Positions 6,430-9,172 of a DNA stretch of 9,172 bases are shown here, one piece after another. The stretch comes from CAZTLI01 sp964614375 (lineage in GTDB: Bacteria > Chloroflexota > Anaerolineae > Aggregatilineales > Phototrophicaceae). The translations under genes were made by a program, and so were the position numbers. The DNA lies in the NCBI GenBank assembly GCA_964614375.1, contig CAZTLI010000205.1, positions 1-9,172 of the forward strand, given 5' to 3'. The notes under the pieces are model-generated. The model worked only from the letters and a program-made list of their open reading frames with translations, had not been told where the DNA came from and searched no databases. The first letter of the stretch is position 1. Each line of letters starts with the position of its first letter.

Positions 6430-6576
6430 AAGATACACGCGAATTGATGAAAGATGAATAAAAAATTTGTGAAAATACTGTCACTATCTCAAAATTTACG
6501 CTTTTAACGAAGTCGATTCGGCCTTTTTGAGTTGACGTTGTCGGTGCATTCATTCGAGTCATGTCATGTCGATAGA

Positions 6577-6613
6577 TAAAAAACAGGGTATGCCCCATCG
6601 CGACACACCCTGT
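6577..6613 (-). terminator. intrinsic terminator of the pyruvate dehydrogenase operon
   Basis: On the minus transcript ACAGGGTGTG (6613-6604) pairs with CATACCCTGT (6592-6583): 10 bp with one G-U pair and an 11-nt loop. It is followed directly by a run of T's and ATC. It lies 22 nt after the E2 stop codon. This is the best terminator in the window. Confidence 0.85.
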
Positions 6614-6635
6614 ATTGTCGGGCAAATTGGTTTTC

Positions 6636-7889
6636 CTACACGACTAACTGCATGGGATGTTCGATGAGGTTTTTGAACCGCTGCATGAACTGCGCGCCCT
6701 CCGCCCCATCACTGACACGGTGATCGACGCTGATGGTCACTTTCATGCGATTGCCAACGCCGAATGTGCCATCATCCAGCACCACCGGAATTTTCCGCGC
6801 CGACCCTATCGCAAGAATGCCACTTTCGGGTGGACTGATAATCGCGAGGAAGTGCTCCACGTCGAACGGGCCAAGATTGCTGGTTGTGAACGTGCTGCCC
6901 TTGATGTCCTCTGGCTTGACCTTGCCTTCGCGGGCACGTTCAATCATCGCTTTATTGGTCTCTGACAGCGTGCCCAGCGCGACCTTATCGGCATCTTTCG
7001 CGACGACATTCAGCAGACCATTGTTCGGCAGCGCGACGGCGATACCGATGTTGATATGCGTGTAGCGCACAATTTTGTCGCCATAAAAGTGCGAGTTCAG
7101 GTTCGGGAAATCGCGCAGGGTGAGCGCCGTCGCCTTGACAATCATGTCATTGACGGTGATTTTCGTACCGGAGCTTTCCAGCGACGCATTTAACTGTTTC
7201 CGCAGGTCGAGTAAGGCCGTCACATCCATTTCGCTGGTGACATAGAAATGCGGGATGCCCTGTTTACTGATGAGCGTGTTTTCGGCAATACGGGCGCGCA
7301 TCCGCGAGAGTTCGATAATCTCGATACCTTCGCCTTCGGGCACTTTGCCATAGGTTGTCTGGGCTATAGCCGCCGCAGCAGCTGTACTTGCAGCGGGCGC
7401 GGCGGATGGCGTAAAGGTCTCGACATCCACTTTCACAATGCGACCACCGGGACCCGACCCCTGAATCTGGTCGAGATTGATGCCCCGTTCATCGGCAATG
7501 CGGCGCGCGATAGGCGATGCTTTCACACGCCCTTCCGGTGTGCGCGCTGCCCCATTGGTGGGCGCCGAGACAGGCGCTGGCGGTGCGGGTGCAGGTGTTC
7601 CGGGTGTCGCCGTGGCTTCGGCTTTGACTGGTGCAGCAGCAGCTTCCGCCGCGGCTTCTGGCTTCTCACCCGATGCGCCGATATGGGCAATGACCGTGCC
7701 CTCTTCGACTTCATCGCCCGACTGCGCCACGATTTCTAGCAGCACACCCGTCACTGGCGACTCAACTTCGACAGTGGCTTTGTCGGCTTCGACCTCGACA
7801 ATGACTTCGCCCTCTTTAACAGCATCACCTGCGTTTTTCAGCCAGTTGAGGATAAGCCCATCACCCGGCATTTTGATCGCTTCAGCCAT
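6636..7889 (-). CDS. pdhC: dihydrolipoyl acyltransferase, E2 of the pyruvate (2-oxoacid) dehydrogenase complex
   Basis: A complete 417-residue E2. It takes the acetyl group from E1 on a swinging lipoyl arm and transfers it to CoA in the cytoplasm; it forms the core of the complex. Domains: a single lipoyl domain (about 1-75, lipoyl-lysine Lys37 in EADKA), an Ala/Pro linker (76-118), the peripheral subunit-binding domain (about 121-157: ASPIARRIADERGI, GSGPGGRI) that holds E1 or E3, an Ala-rich linker (160-178), and the catalytic domain (about 185-417) with IPHFYVTSEMDV, FTTSNLGPF and the active-site HRVSDGA (His390, Asp394). Length and order fit the family. The first hairpin of the lipoyl domain looks a few residues short (MPGDG where MPxLGxGMxEG is usual). 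The start overlaps the E1 beta end by 8 nt and has AAGGGG 6 nt upstream, so translation is coupled. Pyruvate is the likely substrate; a branched-chain or acetoin enzyme is less likely. Confidence 0.95.
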   Translation of the reverse strand: MAEAIKMPGDGLILNWLKNAGDAVKEGEVIVEVEADKATVEVESPVTGVLLEIVAQSGDEVEEGTVIAHIGASGEKPEAAAEAAAAPVKAEATATPGTPAPAPPAPVSAPTNGAARTPEGRVKASPIARRIADERGINLDQIQGSGPGGRIVKVDVETFTPSAAPAASTAAAAAIAQTTYGKVPEGEGIEIIELSRMRARIAENTLISKQGIPHFYVTSEMDVTALLDLRKQLNASLESSGTKITVNDMIVKATALTLRDFPNLNSHFYGDKIVRYTHINIGIAVALPNNGLLNVVAKDADKVALGTLSETNKAMIERAREGKVKPEDIKGSTFTTSNLGPFDVEHFLAIISPPESGILAIGSARKIPVVLDDGTFGVGNRMKVTISVDHRVSDGAEGAQFMQRFKNLIEHPMQLVV

Positions 7890-8865
7890 AAATCACCCCT
7901 TTCACAGCCTTGATGACTTTTTCTTCGTCGGGCAGCGCCATCAATTCGATGTCCTTCGCATAGGGCAGCGGCACATCCAGCGCACTCACCCGTTTGATGG
8001 GCGCGTCCATATAGTCAAACATATTATCCTGCAATTGGGCGGCAATTTCACTGCCAAAGCTGTAAAACGGCAGCGATTCTTCAACGATGACGCAGCGATT
8101 GGTCTTCTTGAAACTGGCATACACCGTTTCCATATCCAGCGGACGCAGCCAGCGCATGTCAATTACCTCACAGTCGATGCCTTCTTCGGCGAGGGCTTCC
8201 GCTGCTTTTAGAGACCACTCGACACCGCGCGCATAGGTGACAATGGTGACGTGCGCCCCTTCGCGTTTGACATCGGCCTTGCCAATGGGGATGAAATACT
8301 CCTCATCGGGCACGTCGCCCGGCTTGGGATAGAGCGCGATGCTCTCTGTAAACAGCACCGGATTATCGTCACGAATCGATGTTTTCAACATGCCATACGC
8401 ATCATACGGCGTCGATGGGCAGCCGACATACATGCCCGGAAAATGGGCGAAAATCGGTTCGGGTGTGTGTGAATGGGTTGCAGTGGCCTGATTGCCCCAA
8501 CCACTGGCAGCGCGAAAGACCAGCGGCACTTTAAACATGCCATCAAACATATAGTGGATTTTCGCCGCATGATTGACGATAGCATCCAGCGCCAGAAACG
8601 CGAAGTTAATCGTCATGAATTCCGCCACCGGGCGTAATCCCGCCATTGCCGCGCCAACTGCGACGCCGCCAATCGCCATTTCGCTAATGGGCGTATCGCG
8701 CACGCGCTTCTCGCCAAATTCGTCAATAAAGCCGCTGGTGACACGGTGCGTCCCCTGCCAGTAGCCGACTTCCTCGCCCATGACAAAGACGCTTTCGTCA
8801 CGGCGCATTTCTTCCAGCAAAGCGCGGCGCAGCGCCTCTCGCATCGGTAATTTACGTGATGCCAT
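7882..8865 (-). CDS. pdhB: pyruvate dehydrogenase E1 component, beta subunit
   Basis: A complete 327-residue protein, the usual length for E1 beta. With E1 alpha it forms an alpha2-beta2 thiamine-diphosphate enzyme that decarboxylates pyruvate and acylates the lipoyl arm of E2. The N-terminal transketolase-like pyrimidine-binding domain (about 1-180) shows MREALRRALLEEM, VFVMGEEVGYWQGTHRVT, VRDTPISE (its Glu is expected to contact thiamine) and DAIVNHAAKIHYM. The loop ATHSHTPEPIFAHFPG and PSTPYDAYGMLK-x-SIRDDNPV follow. The C-terminal domain (about 195-327) has EEYFIPIGKADVKREG, VIDMRWLRPLD and VPLPYAKDIE. The EVPD/YFIPIGKAD style favours pyruvate dehydrogenase over the branched-chain enzyme. 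The start follows the E1 alpha stop by 2 nt, with GGAGG inside the end of E1 alpha, and the end overlaps E2, so all three are one operon. Confidence 0.95.
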   Translation of the reverse strand: MASRKLPMREALRRALLEEMRRDESVFVMGEEVGYWQGTHRVTSGFIDEFGEKRVRDTPISEMAIGGVAVGAAMAGLRPVAEFMTINFAFLALDAIVNHAAKIHYMFDGMFKVPLVFRAASGWGNQATATHSHTPEPIFAHFPGMYVGCPSTPYDAYGMLKTSIRDDNPVLFTESIALYPKPGDVPDEEYFIPIGKADVKREGAHVTIVTYARGVEWSLKAAEALAEEGIDCEVIDMRWLRPLDMETVYASFKKTNRCVIVEESLPFYSFGSEIAAQLQDNMFDYMDAPIKRVSALDVPLPYAKDIELMALPDEEKVIKAVKGVIYG

Positions 8866-8867
8866 CG

Positions 8868-9172
8868 CTAGCCCTCCACGTACACATTGCTAATCAGGTC
8901 TTCATAGGTCGGGTCATCACTCGCCTGTGCGAATTCGACACACTCGTCCACCATGCGTTTGGCATTGGCGATAATGCTATCCAGTTCTGGCTCGATATTT
9001 TTGTACTTCTTCACCAGTTGCCGCTGCAACAGCGTGATGGGGTCGCGCTTTTCTTGCCATTCCGTGAGTTCATCGCGCAAACGAGAGTCGTACTGACGGT
9101 CAGACACGCCATGACCGCGATAGCGATAGGTGATGGACTCGATGAGCACGGGGCCATGTTTACGGGCATATT
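8868..9172 (-). CDS. pdhA: pyruvate dehydrogenase E1 component, alpha subunit (C-terminal fragment, cut by right edge)
   Basis: The last 101 codons of E1 alpha. The frame is open to the window edge, so the start, the thiamine-diphosphate motif and the operon promoter lie outside. The visible part begins YARKHGPVLIESITYRYRGHGVSD, the conserved strand and phosphorylation-loop region of the family, followed by RDELTEWQEKRDPI and a C-terminal helical tail (KRMVDECVEFAQ). A GTG at 9149 is an internal valine, not the start. The stop (TAG at 8870-8868) is 2 nt before the E1 beta ATG. In other bacteria this subunit supplies half of the E1 active site and recognises the E2 binding domain together with beta. 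Confidence 0.92.
   Translation of the reverse strand, partial: YARKHGPVLIESITYRYRGHGVSDRQYDSRLRDELTEWQEKRDPITLLQRQLVKKYKNIEPELDSIIANAKRMVDECVEFAQASDDPTYEDLISNVYVEG

Noticed and set aside
6425..6625. A 66-codon minus-strand frame after the pdh operon
   Set aside because: It starts inside the pdh terminator loop region, has no ribosome binding site and no recognisable features; the region reads as terminator plus AT-rich leader.
7477..8211. A 244-codon plus-strand open frame across E1 beta and E2
   Set aside because: It is antisense to the Ala/Pro linkers of E2 and the end of E1 beta; its Ala/Ser/Gly low complexity is the mirror of those linkers.

Overview
All recognisable genes in this 9.2 kb window lie on the minus strand, so transcription runs leftward, from high to low coordinates. 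The window suggests a Chloroflexota bacterium, probably of the Anaerolineae type. The reasons are a moderate GC content, Shine-Dalgarno-led genes, a heterotetrameric-type E1 pyruvate dehydrogenase operon (separate alpha and beta subunits followed by a single-lipoyl E2), lipobox lipoproteins, and a set of low-complexity, beta-rich secreted proteins with a secreted VWA protein and a DUF4139 protein. This assignment is an inference from gene style. No rRNA or other phylogenetic marker is present.

Right part (about 6577-9172): the 3' end of an operon for a 2-oxoacid (most likely pyruvate) dehydrogenase complex. The C-terminal part of E1 alpha enters from the right edge. It is followed after 2 nt by the complete E1 beta, which overlaps the complete E2 (dihydrolipoyl acyltransferase) by 8 nt. 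A good intrinsic terminator lies just after E2. Together E1 alpha/beta and E2 would decarboxylate pyruvate and pass the acetyl group to CoA. E3 (lipoamide dehydrogenase) is not in the window.

Left part (1 to about 6421): seven further genes, of which six encode exported proteins. In transcription order they are a small unrecognised protein (no signal peptide), an exported esterase of the PHB-depolymerase/feruloyl-esterase type, a secreted von Willebrand factor A (VWA) protein, two lipoproteins that appear to be paralogues, a secreted protein of four cysteine-paired repeats, and a DUF4139 protein cut by the left edge. Hairpins (two or three convincing terminators and two weaker ones) separate most of them, so they look like a neighbourhood of short transcription units and not one operon. 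The most unusual element is the four-repeat protein at 648-2066: each repeat holds exactly two cysteines, always exactly 29 residues apart. With the tandem lipoproteins and the VWA protein it may be a cell-surface or extracellular adhesion/binding module, but no function is demonstrated by the sequence.

No tRNA, rRNA, CRISPR array, insertion sequence or phage gene was seen. No gene-free stretch exceeds 300 bases. The longest (6422-6635, 214 nt) holds the pdh terminator and an AT-rich promoter-like region.
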